A stretch of 64,000 nucleotides of DNA from Pelodera strongyloides (GCA_036852015.1 JAANDG010000104.1:62001-126000), one strand, 5' to 3'; positions 1 to 11,703 are shown, counted from the first letter of the stretch. The notes: generated from the letters alone by a model not told the origin. Numbers and translations: made by a program.

Positions 1-1984
1 AAATAGCAAAATAATAAGATACGTAGCATGCGGAAGCGGAAGATTGGCGTTTTTATGTGAATTGTAAGCCTCGAAGTTGCGCTCTCGCATCTGTGTAACA
101 GTAAAGGAATCGCATATTGTTGTGTTTTGAAAATTGTTGCATTTTAATTATTACCGGTGTTGCACAGTTGCACCTAGCTATATGGTACTGTTTAGCTATG
201 CAGTAGGTGACATACACATTATCAGCACTGAGAAGACGCACTACTGTAATACATAGGTGCTGCAGGATATACATTTGCTCATATTTTATTTATATTATTT
301 GTTAGCAGGAGGATCAACAGAGGATCAACAGCCATTGGATTGGAATAGTCGAATCTGACGAGTTTGGCCAATAAAAGCTATACGATGAGAGGAATGGTTG
401 GTGTGATAGCAGTTTAATCACTCAATGTTGCGCTCTGGCCCACACTAGTACACTAGTTTATTTTATGTATGGTAATACTACGTTAATATTTAACACGCTT
501 TTTCCAAGGATGTAGGCCAAGTTTTTCCGACTATTCCCCCAGATTTTATTTCCGAACTCGGATATCCTGCGTTTCTCGGTTTTTCCGGTCCGGGCTCGGA
601 GAATCGGAAAAAGTTACGTACATCGTAGTATCTGTTCCTGTATTTTCAGGGAACAAGAGTCGAAGAGCCCATTTAAAGCGAATGGAGAAAATTAATAGAA
701 TCACAGACTATTGAGGCATTTTTGTGCCAAGGTTGGTGCATTTTGGGAATTATGGTAAATGCGTGTTTTAGGGGGCAGATATTAGTGTAGGACTCTGTAT
801 TGCATATGATGGCTCGCTATGTGTGCTCATTGTCAAGAATGCCTAGATTTATTGATTTAGAATTACGACCAAAGGATCGAGGACGGCAAGAAAACGTACA
901 AGGACACGAAGAAGAAGAACATAAACAACTACGGACGGAACGGTGCGAATTCACTTTACTCTCACTCCTTAGACTTACAATTCGAATGAAGTGGAATGAA
1001 ACTACACAATTAGCTTCATCATAACTTAGTGTGCAACGTATTTGAAGTTTGTCAACATTGAGCTCTTTCTGGGAACATTGCGTTTAGTTATTATTATTTT
1101 TAATTTTTAATTAATATCTAATTAATTTTGATTTAGAATTGAAGACGGATCAACGAAGGATCGGCGACAATGACAAGACAGAACAAGGACACAATTAGGA
1201 GAAGAAGAACGCGAAACAACTACGGACGAAGAGGTAACAATTATCGAGTTCTACGGTTCCAGGTTCCAGGGTTCCAGGTTTACATTTGCAAGAACATGAA
1301 CCTGAGGTAAAGAAACGCTTACGCTCCTGCAGCCTCGGTCTAGTAACATGTGGTCCACTATTGTTAACCATATTAAATGATCTATTAACATCAAAAAGGA
1401 CAATTAGATATGCAAAATATTAGTTTCGGATGCAATAAATGGTGTGTTTCAGGATGAAGACAACGAGAAGACGACAACGAAATGGATCAAAGTCCCCCGC
1501 CCTCCCCATTTTAGTATTTTGAGGAGCCTCGTGAGCCGAGAATAAGCTATGCCAGATTACATACGGACGTTTACGTACGTGTATGCAGACATGTGGCTAG
1601 TGCTTTGTCGAGGCTAGATACGTGCGTGAGTTAGACTAGTAGTGCTGGTGCGGATCTTGTCTAATAAGCTGGCGGAATTGCAAATAACGTTTTACTAGTA
1701 GAATTTGTCCGCTAACGGCGTGAACGGGCAAAATTGAAGTAAAACGCTTATTTATTGCCTCACATATTAGATATGCCGGAAGGCGCGAAAATTTACTCTA
1801 AAGCGTGGTTACCTCGTAAGGCGCTTACCATATGTTGTTTAACTACGCTATATATTCTGAAAAAGTAAATCAGGCTAGCCGGCTACCGTTCGCTAGGATT
1901 TTCGACCGCGGTTACCACCCAACCCCCCCTCTCTCTTCTTATGAATAAAAAATTTGCCGGCTTTGTTAGTTTGTTTTGTATTGA
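1..1984. other. Left-end stretch without a recognised gene
   Basis: No convincing exon chain was found on either strand. It holds two related purine-rich blocks (described separately) and otherwise AT-rich unique sequence. The longest open frame (800-1024, plus) runs through one purine-rich block and has no recognisable domain. Confidence 0.5.
848..1237 (+). repeat. Duplicated purine-rich block (two diverged copies)
   Basis: Two stretches, about 855-938 and 1130-1230, share the order GATTTAGAATT, a GGATC-containing purine run, ACAAGGACAC, GAAGAAGAA and AAACAACTACGGACG. The second is followed by a GTAACA that could be a splice donor, and 1452 starts another purine-rich stretch after TTTCAG. 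This may be an old tandem duplication or exons of an untranslated transcript. No protein match is recognised. Confidence 0.4.
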
Positions 1985-4935
1985 TTTGATATTTATAATA
2001 TAATATAATATAATTTATTACGCACAAAGACAATCAAAGAAAGCAATGTAACGTGCAGTTTGTGTTATAAAATACACATAATAAATAAAACATAATAAAG
2101 CAGTAGTAAAATGTCTCAGCAAGCAAATTCGGAGTAAATCACAGGAAATTCGTAGCATTCTGTTCAATCATAAGGGACGTTCTATGGACAAATGAATGTT
2201 TCCGAACATTTCTTGATGCCCTATTAATAACAATCCTAGAACTACCTCTACGAGAAGAATAATTGTAGGATCTAAATTTAAACATACGTTGTAAAGATAA
2301 ACCGCATTTACCAGCTATTATTTTCCTCAGCATTTTGGCATCTGCTTTCTTTCTACGATTCTCTAACATATCCAGTTTGAGAAGCTCATTTCTAGTTTCA
2401 CTATTTGGCGTATCCATAAATCCCAACTAAATGAGATCTCATAAACACACGCTTCGTAAACATACGCTGGATTCTTTCTAGAGCCACTTTATCCCTTTTC
2501 TTGTAGGGATTGAATACTACACTTCCGGACTCCAGAATAGACCTAACGTATAAAGTATACGCAAGAACGAGAACGTTGGCTTTTCTAGTTTTCAGTGTCC
2601 GGAATAAAGCAAACATTCTTTTCCTTGCGGAATTGCATACAAAATTTATATGTTTTGAGAAACAGATATTATCGGTAATAATGAATCCTAAGTCCTTTAC
2701 TTCAGTTACTTTTGATATCACAATATCATTGCACAGATAGTCAACCTTTGGGTTAGAACCACCTATATACAAAGCTTGACACTTATGCGGTGCCAGTGGT
2801 AACTGAAACTTGGAAGACCAATTATGAACTAGATTAATGGCTTGTTGGATGGTGATTCTATCCAATGGATTTTCTATAACCTTGTATATCTTAATATCAT
2901 CAGCATACATAACAAAGCTAATTCCTAAGTTGCGAAGCTCACAAGCAAGATCAGAAGTGTATAGACAAAACAATATAGGTCCTAGAACTGAGCCCTGTGG
3001 GACACCACTAGTACATTCCAGTACGGAAGAGGTAGAAGAACCGACGCGGACAAACATTTTCCTATCGTTAAGCCAGTTCTTCACCCATCTGCAGACATAG
3101 TCAGGGAACTTCATAGCCTCCAATTTCCTAATTAATTTCTCGTGAGAAACACGGTCAAAAGCTTTTGCAAAATCAAAATACACAATGTCAACTTGCTGTC
3201 TGTTTTCCAAAGCAAGCGTCCAATCGTTTAGACTGTGTAATATAGCTGTTTCTCTTGACCGATTTTTCAAGAAACCATGTTGCTCTTCAGGAAGCAATTT
3301 GTTACAAATGGAAAAATCGATAATGCGTTTAACCAATAATTTCTCAAAAATTCTACAGGGAAAACTGGTTATGCTAACTGGTCTAAAATTACTAACGATA
3401 CAGTTGCTAGGGTCACCTTTCGGAAGGGGGATAACACAGGACCATTTCCAAAAGTAGGGCACTTCACCAGACATTAAAGATCTATTAAAAATCACAGACA
3501 AGGGGGCGGAAATTGCAGGACCAATTTCCTTAAGAAAATGCATAGGTAAACCGTCGGGAGTACGAGAATAAGAGATTTTCCACTTATCAATAAGTGACAA
3601 AATTGAACATGAATCAATAACCATATGGGGGAAAGGCACTGTACAATCAGGAAAATCAATGTTATGGGCAAGTTCATCATCTTGTATGAAATTTGAATGG
3701 AAATAACGTGCAAAGGCATCAGCTCTATCTATATCAGATACATGCACACGGTTTTCCATATCGATTACCGTATGATTTGACTTGACTGACCGCGAAGTAC
3801 CCGAACCGATATACCTATAGAGCTGTTTCAATTGCCCAGAAGCAATCACCTTCCTTTCCACATTACCATAGTATTTGTCGGAAGCACTTTTTAAACGTTT
3901 ACTAACCAGTTCGTATTTTTCCTTTAGACTGGAACTTTGGTCCATCAAAGGGAAAAGCCTTTCCTTTTGACGAACTAAATTTTCAATATGTTTAGGAATA
4001 CGAACGCCACCGACAGATACCTTTTTGAGAGGAATGTAGAGAAACATCAGTTCATGCAAATAACATACGAAAAATTTGTATAAATCTGAAGCATTTGGAT
4101 AAAAGACAAGCAAACTTGGCCAATTTATTTCCGCCAAATTTCTAGATATCGAAACGTAATCAGCTCTTTTAAAGTCATATGATTGTCTAATTACATTTCG
4201 AGTAAGGGATACATTCAGATCAAATGACAATAAACTATGGTCACAATTACGTGGAGGAGGCATAGGAACAACCTTTGTTGGAATTATATCATCACACGTA
4301 AGAACTAGGTCTAGACAATGTTGCTTCCTTGTGGGAAAATTAACAAATTGTTTAAGATTAGCAGACGTACAGTAATCCAGAAACAGTTTTGCTGCTGATC
4401 CATTTGCCAAATTATCACACCAATTTATACAAGGCAAGTTAAAATCACCAACAATTAGACAAGGGTAATCAATTACAGTAAACTGCGCCAAATACTCAGT
4501 GAGAGAAATCACATTTTCAAGAGAACTGGACGGTTTGAAATAGACAACGCAAACTCTAAGTGGCTGTGATAGAAAGAAATCAACTACTAAAGCTTCAAAC
4601 CAATTGTCAACATATTTAGAGATAACATTCGTAACTAAATGTGACTTATATAACATTGCAACGCCGCCACCAGTGGTACTGACACGGTCGGTACGAACAA
4701 GAGAGTAATTAGTTAAGTTTGATAAAATGCAAGCATCTGTATGCAAATCTTGCAGCCATGTTTCAGTAAGCAAGAAAATATCGGGTGACTGAGTTTCCAG
4801 AATAACCTTAACTTCTGGCAACTTCTTTTTCAGAGACAGTATGTTGCTGTACAGAACTTTGGTGACTTCGTCACTCTTCGTAACTACTCTCTCATTTATA
4901 CCTAGACGCGCGTCTGGTTTGGGTGCGGATGGTTA
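1985..4935 (-). mobile_element. CR1/Jockey-like non-LTR retrotransposon, 5' truncated
   Basis: Read on the minus strand this is an endonuclease plus reverse transcriptase ORF, about 150 bases of 3' untranslated sequence, and a terminal ATATT-type microsatellite tail at about 1990-2020. Short-microsatellite tails instead of poly(A) are typical of CR1-like elements. No upstream ORF1 was recognised before the stop at 4933-4935, so the copy is probably 5' truncated. A frameshift near the 3' end suggests it is inactive, although the long intact frame implies a fairly recent insertion. The exact clade cannot be settled by eye. Confidence 0.85.
2139..4932 (-). pseudogene. Endonuclease/reverse transcriptase ORF2, frameshifted near the C terminus
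   Basis: One frame is open from 4932 to 2401. The N-terminal third is an apurinic-type endonuclease (LLTETWL motif near 4770, conserved IVGDFN near 4440). The C-terminal half is a reverse transcriptase with PDGLP, RPVS, FDFAKAFDRV, GVPQGSVLGP and the catalytic box FVMYADD (codons at 2907-2896). The frame stops at 2401 just after a conserved Arg-rich segment. The expected continuation (ELLKLDMLENRRKKADAK) is found in another frame, open to 2139, so one frameshift at about 2405-2430 splits the C terminus. There is no ATG between the upstream stop and the endonuclease domain. In an intact element the protein would nick target DNA and prime reverse transcription. Confidence 0.85.
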
Positions 4936-5808
4936 GGAGGAGCCCGAGTGAAAATGTACATACAATCCCGTTTAATATATCGAAGTTTCAAATTTTTCAA
5001 ACCATCTTCAGTATATTTTGACATGCAAGCCAGCAAGACATTCACAATAACAAAAACAAAGTTATGAAAATTTATTTTACAACCAAATATATATTATTGT
5101 ACATGAAGGCATCAATGGTACGTACGTAAAGACAACGAAACAGTGAACAAAGTGAACATAAAAATCACATCTACGATTACGCGGTCCTCAAACCACAAAG
5201 CTCAGAAAAATGAACATTTTTGATCGGCTTCAATATGAAAAATTAATAATAACAAAAAAAAAACTGACTACAACTGTGCGAGGTGAAAATGCTTCACCCT
5301 CCCCGGATTCTTATATTGACTAGTATTTTCCATTTCGATCCAATCGTGTTAGAATTGCCCAAAATAACAGCAAAACCGTAATTTCTATTTCCAATTAGAT
5401 AACGCAAAACTCAAGTGAATTATAACTGATAACTTTTGTTCGCAAGCTCTCTACAGAAAAAAATACATTCGTTGTTGTAAAGATAAGCTTTGAAGTTTTA
5501 GATAATACATATATACATACTACATGACTTTACTGGCTAGTTTTTTGACATCGCAGCTAGAGCGTAAATTGGACAATAATATTATATTGTGATGAATTTC
5601 GATACAAATAATATACTAAAACGACTAAAAACTTAATCGAGTTTTGTTACTAAATGAGATAGGTCCGCGCAAAAATGTGCAGAACTTTTATGTGTGAAAA
5701 TTACGAAAATACGCTGTCATGAATGCAAAAACCGCAGTGATATAACACGCAAAACGCCCTCCGTCGTCCTCCATCGAAAAAGTGAGATTCGCAAGCTTTG
5801 CTCGTGCT
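4936..5808. other. Intergenic, between the retroelement and the PB1-like gene
   Basis: AT-rich, with no supported gene. The part next to 5808 is the 3' untranslated side of the minus-strand PB1-like gene. A second frame of that gene's last exon stays open to a TAA near 5686 and would encode a hydrophobic tail if spliced in another phase. Confidence 0.5.
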
Positions 5809-7238
5809 TTACCAAATTGGTCCCCAAGAGCTTGCCTTGTAGTATCTGAAAAATTAATTTTCAAAAAAAAAGCAACATTTTTACGTCTTTATTTTATTCG
5901 CAACATTATTTTTTAAATCAAAGACGAACGTCTGGGTCAAACAATATTGTCATTACCGACAACCAAATATATAATATTTTTGAAACGTATTCAAATAACT
6001 GCGCGACACTGAGAGAAATTTATTATAATCATAGGCATTTGCAACTATGCAATTATACAAAATCGGTCTTAAAAGCGGGTGTTATACCGCTTTAAATGTA
6101 ATAAAATTCAGGGAAAACCGCTTACCTTCCGCCTCCATATCCTGGTGCGAATCCATGAAAGTTACCAAAATGATGGTATTTATTGGGGCCGATCCAGGAT
6201 CTTGAATAGCCGAACGGGAACGGATTGGCCAAGAAACGCCAGAGCATCGCGTTATGGGGCGGCATTCCTGAAGTTACAGATTTACTACTTTTGCAAAGTT
6301 GAGCCTTAAAATTCCTCGCAGATGTGACTGAAGTCGAAACGGGGTCCCATACGCCCATACTACAATTGGTCTGTGAACTTACTGATGTGCGCCGCGATAT
6401 TGCTGTTCAATTATAATAATATAATAATAATTTATTACGCACACATTGCCGAAATACCGCCAGGTTTGGCTTTGGTCATTTCAAGGGGTTTGATAAGCGC
6501 TTTGAGTATAGTTTCAAGGGGTTTGATAAGCGCTTTGAGTATAGTTTCAAGGGGTTTGATAAGCGCTTTGAGTATAGTTTCAAGGGGTTTGATAAGCGCT
6601 TTGAGTATAGTTTCAAGGGGTTTGATAAGCGCTTTGAGTATAGTTTCAAGGGGTTTGATAAGCGCTTTGAGTATAGTTTCAAGGGGTTTGATAAGCGCTT
6701 TGAGTATAGTTTCAAGGGGTTTGATAAGCGCTTTGAGTATAGTGCAATTTTAGATGCTACCTAATTACCTTTCGTGTTGGGGCCTACTTAACCTTAGAAA
6801 ACTCAGAAACTGACCATATAGCGCATTCTGGCTGTACATTGACGGGTGAATGGTGGTTTTGTATTGCGCCGAGTCGGGGCTGCTCACCTGAAACATTAAA
6901 GGGTCTGCTACTGTAAAAAAGGATGAGATGTTACACCAATTTTTACTAAAATAATAAAAAAGTGACAAGTAACTTTTTTCTCTCTTTTTCCGTAATGGGA
7001 AAATTGCTGCGTAGTATTATTAGGGAATATAATTGAAGAAAATTATTTTACATATACTTACAACATATTGTGGACGTGGACTGGAAACCCTTCTGTCCGG
7101 TGGGGTCGATTGTCCACGGTAGTGTTCTACGTGGTGCTCCTGGAGAAAAACAGTTTCGAATCCTTTAGTTCTTCTCTCTCTGTCTTCTCTCTCTGTGTCA
7201 CTTCTCTCTCGCTCTCATTCTCTCTCGTGCGATCTCTC

Positions 7239-7305
<67 letters not shown>

Positions 7306-8735
7306 ACCTGTGGTGGAGTACGTCTTTCCAAAGCTGGTGTCGGACTCGTATGTCTATGTCTCATCTGCGCAGGTGCAGAATCGAGACTGGAAGGACTGCG
7401 CGGATGACTGCCCAGATAGGAATGGTAGGACTGGTAATTGCGGTCCTGAACAAATTAAGTTCACTATTGCTATTATTTATTAAAATCTTTAAATTCTGAC
7501 AAACTGCACACTGTATGCAAGCTACATGTGAAGCATTGCCCAGGTTCTTCAAGTATCCGCATAAAGAATTTTTTTGTTGACACTGCACAAAGTATGTATC
7601 AAGTATTTTTCCAAACTACAACTACTCTAACCCACCAATCCAGGCGGCACGCTCTGCGATCTACTCTGTCGTCCGGCCGCTGCGGCCATATCTGCGGCCG
7701 CTACAACCTGGCCCTCTTGAAGAGTGGTGTGGATCTGAAGATATACCATTTTTAAGGAAATGTAGTTAGAATAAAATCTATGGTTTATAGTTTCTGAAGT
7801 TTCGTGATCCTTTGATTTGGGGTCAGAATTGAAAAGTCAGTATGCACAGAGGTGTAAGAATAAGGCTATGCCTCGAGAGAGTGCGCTCATCAGTTACACT
7901 CTTCCGGGCACAGTAGGCCACCGTTAACATTGTTAGCCATTTCGCTAGCGGAGGGAAAAGATAGCACAGGCCTAGGACCCAGAGGCCATCTGCACCACTC
8001 AGTTCCCCATGGGGAATTCTCCGTCATTTTCCCTGCGTATCGCACGTTAGAATGCTATTTTCTGTCCCCAGGGAATATTTCCCCGAGGTAATCGGAGTGG
8101 TGAATATAGCCTCAGTTCAGTTCTGGCGGTGGTGGGTCAAGCCTTTTTTTACTAAGAAAAAAGGTGCAAACCTTCAGCTTCCCCTTATACGCACTTAGAG
8201 CATCGCGGAGTTCTTTGTCCGTGTGGAAAAATACCTAAAATTTGTCGAATTAATCGATTAGAAAATCATTCGCATCTCAGTCGCAATTAATTGAACACTT
8301 GCAAGTTTGAATACTTTACTGGAATTGGATTTTTCCAAAACCAAAGATAAAAATAAAAAACCAACTTGTCTTCCATATGTGTCAAGGAAAGCCAGTTGTC
8401 CATCAAAATCGCTACGGACTTCGTGAATTTTCTTCAGTAAGACCTGAATTTCTTATGTTAATTTCAGTTTATACACTACAAAAACACTATAAAATAAAAG
8501 TGGCTAAAGACCGAGCCTAACAAAAACGTAGTGTAGCATGAATTTTGGCTAAAATTGGAGGGCTTGATGGCTGAACTTCAAATTCCCGCGCGATTCGCAC
8601 TGTAGTTTATGGGTCTGTCCAGAGAACACTCACATCGTAAAGATTTGCATATTCCAATTCATAATCCGAGAATCGAATAGTATATTTCTTTCCAAAATGG
8701 TTCCATCGCACGCGTTTTCCGGTGAATAGGCCCAT
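5809..8735 (-). CDS. PB1-domain-like small protein, nine exons, 269 aa
   Basis: Exons, in transcript order: 8735-8634, 8443-8366, 8234-8172, 7734-7636, 7445-7308, 7139-7062, 6887-6815, 6267-6126, 5845-5809 (stop TAA). All junctions have AG acceptors and GT donors, phases agree throughout, and the total is 810 nt. The first three exons and the start of the fourth (about residues 5-85) read like a PB1 fold: a basic first strand (GKRVRWNHFGKKYTIRF), a helix (LYDVLLKKIHEV), a strand pair (GQLAFLDTYGRQVFF) and a second helix (TDKELRDALSAY). The acidic OPCA motif is not clear, so it would be the basic-face type if it is PB1. Residues 90-269 are disordered, rich in Ser/Pro/Arg, then His/Tyr/Gly. The tail ends GYGGGRYYKASSWGPIW. 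The start is the ATG one base after a TTTCTTTCAG acceptor. PB1 domains pair kinases and scaffolds (MEKK2/3, PAR-6, TFG), but no kinase or other domain is seen. The exon chain is firm; the family call is an inference. Confidence 0.7.
6405..6450 (-). repeat. Possible 3'-tail remnant of the CR1-like element
   Basis: On the plus strand an ATAATAATA run is followed by AATTTATTACGCACA, the same order as at the 3' end of the CR1-like element near 2000-2030. This suggests a very short second insertion of that family in the intron between the seventh and eighth exons of the PB1-like gene. The match is short. Confidence 0.35.
6479..6742. repeat. 33-bp minisatellite, eight exact-length units
   Basis: Eight head-to-tail units of 33 bp (264 bp in total) begin TTTCAAGGGGTTTGATAAGC and end in GAGTATAG, with almost no visible variation. 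Because 33 is a multiple of three, frames stay open through the array on both strands as 11-residue repeats, which mimics a repeat protein. It sits in an intron of the PB1-like gene, and each unit carries a TTTCAAG that resembles an acceptor. Confidence 0.95.
7166..7302. repeat. CT/GA microsatellite
   Basis: An interrupted CT tract becomes pure from about 7242 to 7302. It lies 5 bases inside the intron next to the donor at 7307 of the fifth exon of the PB1-like gene. On the transcript strand it is a GA tract just after the donor. Confidence 0.95.
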
Positions 8736-8746
8736 ACTGAAAGAAA
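8736..8746 (-). promoter_or_regulatory. 3' splice acceptor next to the PB1-like start codon
   Basis: TTTCTTTCAG ends one base before the ATG at 8735. Either a 5' UTR intron or a spliced-leader trans-splicing site would put the acceptor here. This position supports the chosen start. Confidence 0.5.
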
Positions 8747-8942
8747 AAATGAAAATTACAAACTACAGTAAGTTAGAACTGTACCACAAGCTATATACAG
8801 AAACTGGGACAAATAGGAAAATTAGCATATAATGGGAAGGAGTTACGATTTCTCTAATGAAGGTACACCTCCTACTTTACACATCCCACTCCTACTACAT
8901 AACATAGTACCTAAAAAATTAGGATAACATGAGTTAAAATTC

Positions 8943-9023
8943 TCAAAAGAAAGCCACAAGCCACAGGCCTGCCACACTGCTCAGGAGCGAGATAAGTAAG
9001 ACTAAGAAACCGCCGCTGGCCAT
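8943..9023 (-). CDS. Hydrophobic 26-aa small ORF
   Basis: The start has a reasonable context (AAGAGATGG). The frame encodes MASGG, then a hydrophobic run (FLVLLISLLSSVAGLWLVAFF), and stops in TGA. It could be a membrane micropeptide or a signal-peptide exon whose donor was missed. It lies about 210 bases upstream of the PB1-like first coding exon on the same strand. No homologue is recognised, and chance is possible at this length. Confidence 0.25.
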   Translation of the reverse strand: MASGGFLVLLISLLSSVAGLWLVAFF

Positions 9024-9254
9024 CTCTTATGTGTATAAATAATAGTGTTCCTTGTTTTTCTTGAAATTCGAAACGGCACTATATACGTAACATCAAGCAG
9101 TCAATGAAAACGGACCCTCGAATAATTATCATAGTGCATTATTTTATTGTGGCCCAGTCAGGCCTACGCTAATAGGCGAAAAACAAATTCCATACTCTAG
9201 TGCATCCAAACAATGTCTGATTAATATTCTGAAGTGGACAAAAACAGGATTTTA

Positions 9255-9257
<3 letters not shown>

Positions 9258-9314
<57 letters not shown>
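9258..9314. repeat. GA microsatellite
   Basis: A nearly pure (GA)n tract in gene-free sequence. It is one of several long GA/CT tracts in the window. Confidence 0.95.
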
Positions 9315-9584
9315 GACATAGAGATTTATAGAGTGAGAGAGGAAAGGAGTGAGAGGATACTAATAAATCTTTGAGATACAGGATAAGTGGATAAGGTCTA
9401 CAAATTAGAATTTCACTTTTTCCCGTTTTTCCCATAACAACACAGCAGAAGTTAGAGGCTCTTCTGATAGAATATTCATAGAAAAAGAAAAAGAGGAAGA
9501 GCAGCAAAACACTTAAAACGCACAACATCGTTGAGTGAACAAGTAGAAAATAAAAATAATAAGACAAAAGTAAAGAAAGAAAGA

Positions 9585-9850
9585 TCTTATTATATAAAGG
9601 AGAAAGGTTTAAAGCCATGTGAATTTGTTTGTATGTCCTCAACGTTTGTCTACGTTTCAGGTGTTTGTTATAAGTAGGCTGTCTATCGAGAATAAGCGTG
9701 CGCAATTAAATATTATTACATAAACTTTGGAATATACGCTTCCGACACTTCATATAAATATTCTCATATTTCGTCAGTACTCCGAATCCGAAGAAAAAAC
9801 CTGAAGACGTAATGTAATGGAAAGTCGCCTCAGGCGGCGATATGTGACAT
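9585..9850 (+). mobile_element. Helitron-like non-autonomous element, degraded 3' end
   Basis: It starts TCTTATTATATAAAGGAG after an A and ends near the hairpin GTCGCCTCAGGCGGCGAT, features shared with the copies at 46183, 54969 and 57730. The CTGG seen after the hairpin in the other copies is lost here. It is too short to encode a Rep/helicase. Confidence 0.6.
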
Positions 9851-9939
9851 GTGAATATGCGGGAAAGTGATCAAAATTAACGCTGAGTAAATAGTTAATA
9901 ATACTGTGGTATGGAAAAGGCTGACGTAAGGAATGAACC

Positions 9940-9941
<2 letters not shown>

Positions 9942-10026
<85 letters not shown>
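9942..10026. repeat. GA microsatellite
   Basis: A long, nearly pure (GA)n tract. The Leu/Ser-rich minus-strand frames across it are artefacts of the repeat. Confidence 0.95.
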
Positions 10027-10519
10027 TAGATGGACAATAACATACAATGTGTAATTTTGGTTTACATATAAACATCTTTTTGCGGATCTGCGGTTTAATT
10101 GACATAGATGCTTCATGTTCTTTGACAAAAGTGAACTACGTGACTAACGTAAGGTTTACTTTTCTCTCAAGTGACTCTGTTCTAAATTTACCTTCCCCAC
10201 CCGCGCTCATAGGTCCAAAACACTGAATATTACTATGTAATACAACACTTTCGATGAAAGGGAATATCTTATTTGAGTAGTGTTCAGGATAAATTATTTT
10301 CAATTCTATCACATGTGTAACATAAATTGACAAATTTTTCGGAATTTAAAGGGAAGCTTAATGTTTACAGATTTTGTCAGTAACTTTACTGTAACAAACG
10401 GCGTGAAACTATTTTTTCAAGGGTTGCAGGAAAGAGAGAGAGGAGGGATAGAGAGAAGAGAGAATTATTATAGAGAAGAGAGAGAGGAGAGGAGGATAAG
10501 AGAAGAGAGAGAAAGGTAT

Positions 10520-10554
<35 letters not shown>

Positions 10555-11703
10555 TTTTGAACAAGGTTTGGTCATCAAAGTGGGTGGAACATTGGTTAAA
10601 CAGAAAGGAAAAATAGATCGGGAAACTGTTTTATTTATTCAAGCTGAGAACTAGCATTGACGCATTGCGATTTGCAGTATCCACACAATCGGTTCAAGAA
10701 AAAAATTTTATAGCCTAAAAAGTGAAATGTAAGACCGATGCTCTCTAACTACAGTAGGACATACAGTAGGACCCACCGGATTGGCCAATAAGAAAAAGTG
10801 AATATCTGTTCACTTGACTTACGTTACGGCGTATTTTTATTGTTGTTCTGTTTTTCCTATGAAATGCTAACTATGAAATACCCTAATGATATGGTTGAAA
10901 CGACTTTTTGTTTTGGGAAAGCAATTATCACGAAAGTGCTTCAAAACAGAGTAGTTACATTAAAATATTTCCTTTTTTTCACTTTTTTTCATTATGCTTT
11001 TTTTTCAAGAATTGAGTGTTGTCTGGAACCTTTTCTTTGTTCTCCTAGTTTCGATAAAAACATGCCATATTCTTAGAAGTGACCAACACAAGAGCTTGGC
11101 ACTATTTTACTGTAACTACTTTGTTTTCACGTAATTTTGTGGTGATTGCTCTCTAAGACAAAAAAAGTCGTTTCCGTTATACCTTTAGAGCTCCCACCCC
11201 CTTCATAGTCAACAAGTTAAAGCCAAAACAGGAACAAAACTTCGGAAATCGGACGAATGACCTTCGTTGTGAGTCCACTGCGTTTTTCCGGTGCTCACGG
11301 GCATACTGTATGTTTCCAAGCCTCAGCCAGAAAGAGAGGGAGGCCGATAAGTAGTAATCTAGAAGTACAAAGAGGGCTACACTCAGTGCAAGCTACACTG
11401 AGGAAAAGCTACAGGAGCAACCATTTGACTAAGAAACTAAAGTAGTAAACGAAGTACACGTAAGGAGAAACTAGACTACATACGTAGTGCGTCAAAATCC
11501 GAAACTCTGAATCTCGTGTTCTAAACGTGTTTTCAATGTTTTCCTCCACAAATTGGACACCTTCCACACGTGTTCTCTCTTCCCAAAATGAAATTAACAC
11601 CGAAATGGAAATTAGATATACGACGCGATGACGGCAACAACATGAAGGAGAGTAGTTGAACGTGAGCTGATTAGTCAGGGTTTGCAAGCAGTGTTTTATA
11701 CAT
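10027..11703. other. Gene-poor stretch
   Basis: No exon chain is supported. It contains an imperfect GA-rich segment (about 10430-10555). Open frames over that segment are Arg/Glu-rich artefacts. The remainder is AT-rich without recognised similarity. Confidence 0.5.

Noticed and set aside
6126..6366. Longer version of the eighth PB1-gene exon starting at the TTCACAG near 6370
   Set aside because: With the phase set by the previous exon it meets a TAG within a few codons. The acceptor before 6267 keeps the frame open.
6373..6753. Open frames of 126 and 79 codons encoding an 11-residue repeat protein
   Set aside because: They are produced by the 33-bp minisatellite, are open on both strands, and lie in an intron of the PB1-like gene.
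9169..10128. Several Leu/Ser-rich minus-strand frames up to 178 codons
   Set aside because: They read through (GA)n tracts and a Helitron-like element, with no domain or splice context.
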